Shown here: piece after piece, positions 63,853 to 64,000 of the stretch
Position numbering within the stretch: the stretch's first letter is position 1
Layout of the letters: each line of letters opens with the position of its first letter
Assembly (NCBI GenBank): GCA_910574635.1
Contig: CAJTCG010000013.1
Span: forward strand, 58,318 to 122,317
Direction: 5' to 3'
DNA: 64,000 bases
Source of the DNA: Oscillospiraceae bacterium
GTDB taxonomy: Bacteria > Bacillota > Clostridia > Oscillospirales > Oscillospiraceae
Translations under genes and position numbers: made by a program
The notes under the pieces: generated by a model
Told to the model about the DNA's origin: nothing
Databases searched by the model: none
What the model saw: only the letters and a program-made list of their open reading frames with translations

Positions 63853-64000
63853 TGTCAAGATTATTTCGCAAATTAGTATGCAGACTCTGGGTGGAATGAA
63901 GTCAGCCGGCAATAGAGGTGTCCTCCAGAGCAGCTTCCAGGTGCCTCATATTCATGTACTTCTTGTTGCCCCACTGCGTGCCGGCTACATGGCGCAGCCG
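63848..64000 (-). mobile_element. end of an insertion sequence with transposase C-terminus (partial)
   Basis: On the minus strand a frame enters from the right edge and ends at 63902 with RLRHVAGTQWGNKKYMNM followed by RHLEAALEDTSIAG. It looks like a transposase tail; an IS256-type (mutator) family is my best guess from the end sequence GTGTCAAGATTATTTCGC (63853-63870), but only about 32 residues are visible. The outer ~50 bases would be the terminal inverted repeat plus untranslated end. Confidence 0.5.

Overview
The window comes from a moderately high-G+C (roughly 60 % by eye, estimated not computed), endospore-forming Clostridia bacterium. Oscillospiraceae-type gut Firmicutes are the best fit by inference. 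The signs are a tRNA-Trp T-box, RNase Y, the order ybxF-rpsL-rpsG-fusA-tuf, a SpoIVFA/SpoIVFB-type pair, a BirA-type operator at bioY, FtsEX with an M23 hydrolase, strong AGGAGG ribosome sites and several TTG/GTG starts. No rRNA, tRNA or CRISPR array was found.

Layout of the core, 1-58.3 kb. 0.1-4.7 kb: leftward operon T-box/trpS/tagO-wecA/wecB/membrane protein. 4.8-10.7 kb: rightward run of two tandem signal peptidases, rbgA, a membrane protein, rnhB, yraN, thrC and a phosphoesterase. 10.7-17.5 kb: protein quality control (tig, clpP, clpX, lon) and engB. 17.6-22 kb: leftward glycolytic genes gpmI, tpiA, pgk, then trmL. 22.3-31.3 kb: a GlmU-like stub, prs, pth, mfd, a foldase lipoprotein, thiolase and a VOC protein. 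31.3-34.3 kb: leftward GlsB-like protein, radical SAM, lipoprotein, tatD and rpsT. 34.5-36.1 kb: spoIVFAB-like pair. 36.1-39.9 kb: an unknown protein, rny with a long structured leader, and an amidase. 39.9-44.7 kb: an rRNA methyltransferase, a membrane protein, uracil-DNA glycosylase, bioY, a cupin and a TraX-like protein. 44.8-49.8 kb: the str operon. 49.8-58.3 kb: a DUF4830-like protein, an RsuA-type synthase, a CdaR-like regulator, ftsEX plus M23, an unknown protein, greA and lysS.

From about 57.5 kb the composition changes inside lysS, and 58.3-64 kb looks like an accessory island. It has 11-bp direct repeats at its edge, an HMCES/YedK gene, a dinB gene gutted by internal deletion, a tightly overlapping four-gene unit (zinc ribbon, DUF434-like, MEMO-AMMECR1 fusion, radical SAM), a GNAT gene stopped by a triplet duplication, a frameshifted mobile-element-type gene and an IS end. 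Decay of the neighbours beside an intact, translationally coupled AmmeMemoRadiSam unit makes that unit the best candidate here for a poorly described system.

Regulation visible in the sequence: many sigma-A promoters with exact 17-bp spacing; the Trp T-box in front of trpS and cell-wall precursor genes; a BirA-like operator overlapping the bioY -35; a TGACGAAA operator-like array at the thiolase promoter; a 13-bp inverted repeat before clpP; and a ~300-nt foldable leader before rny. Functions are assigned from motifs and remembered family features only; no database search was run.
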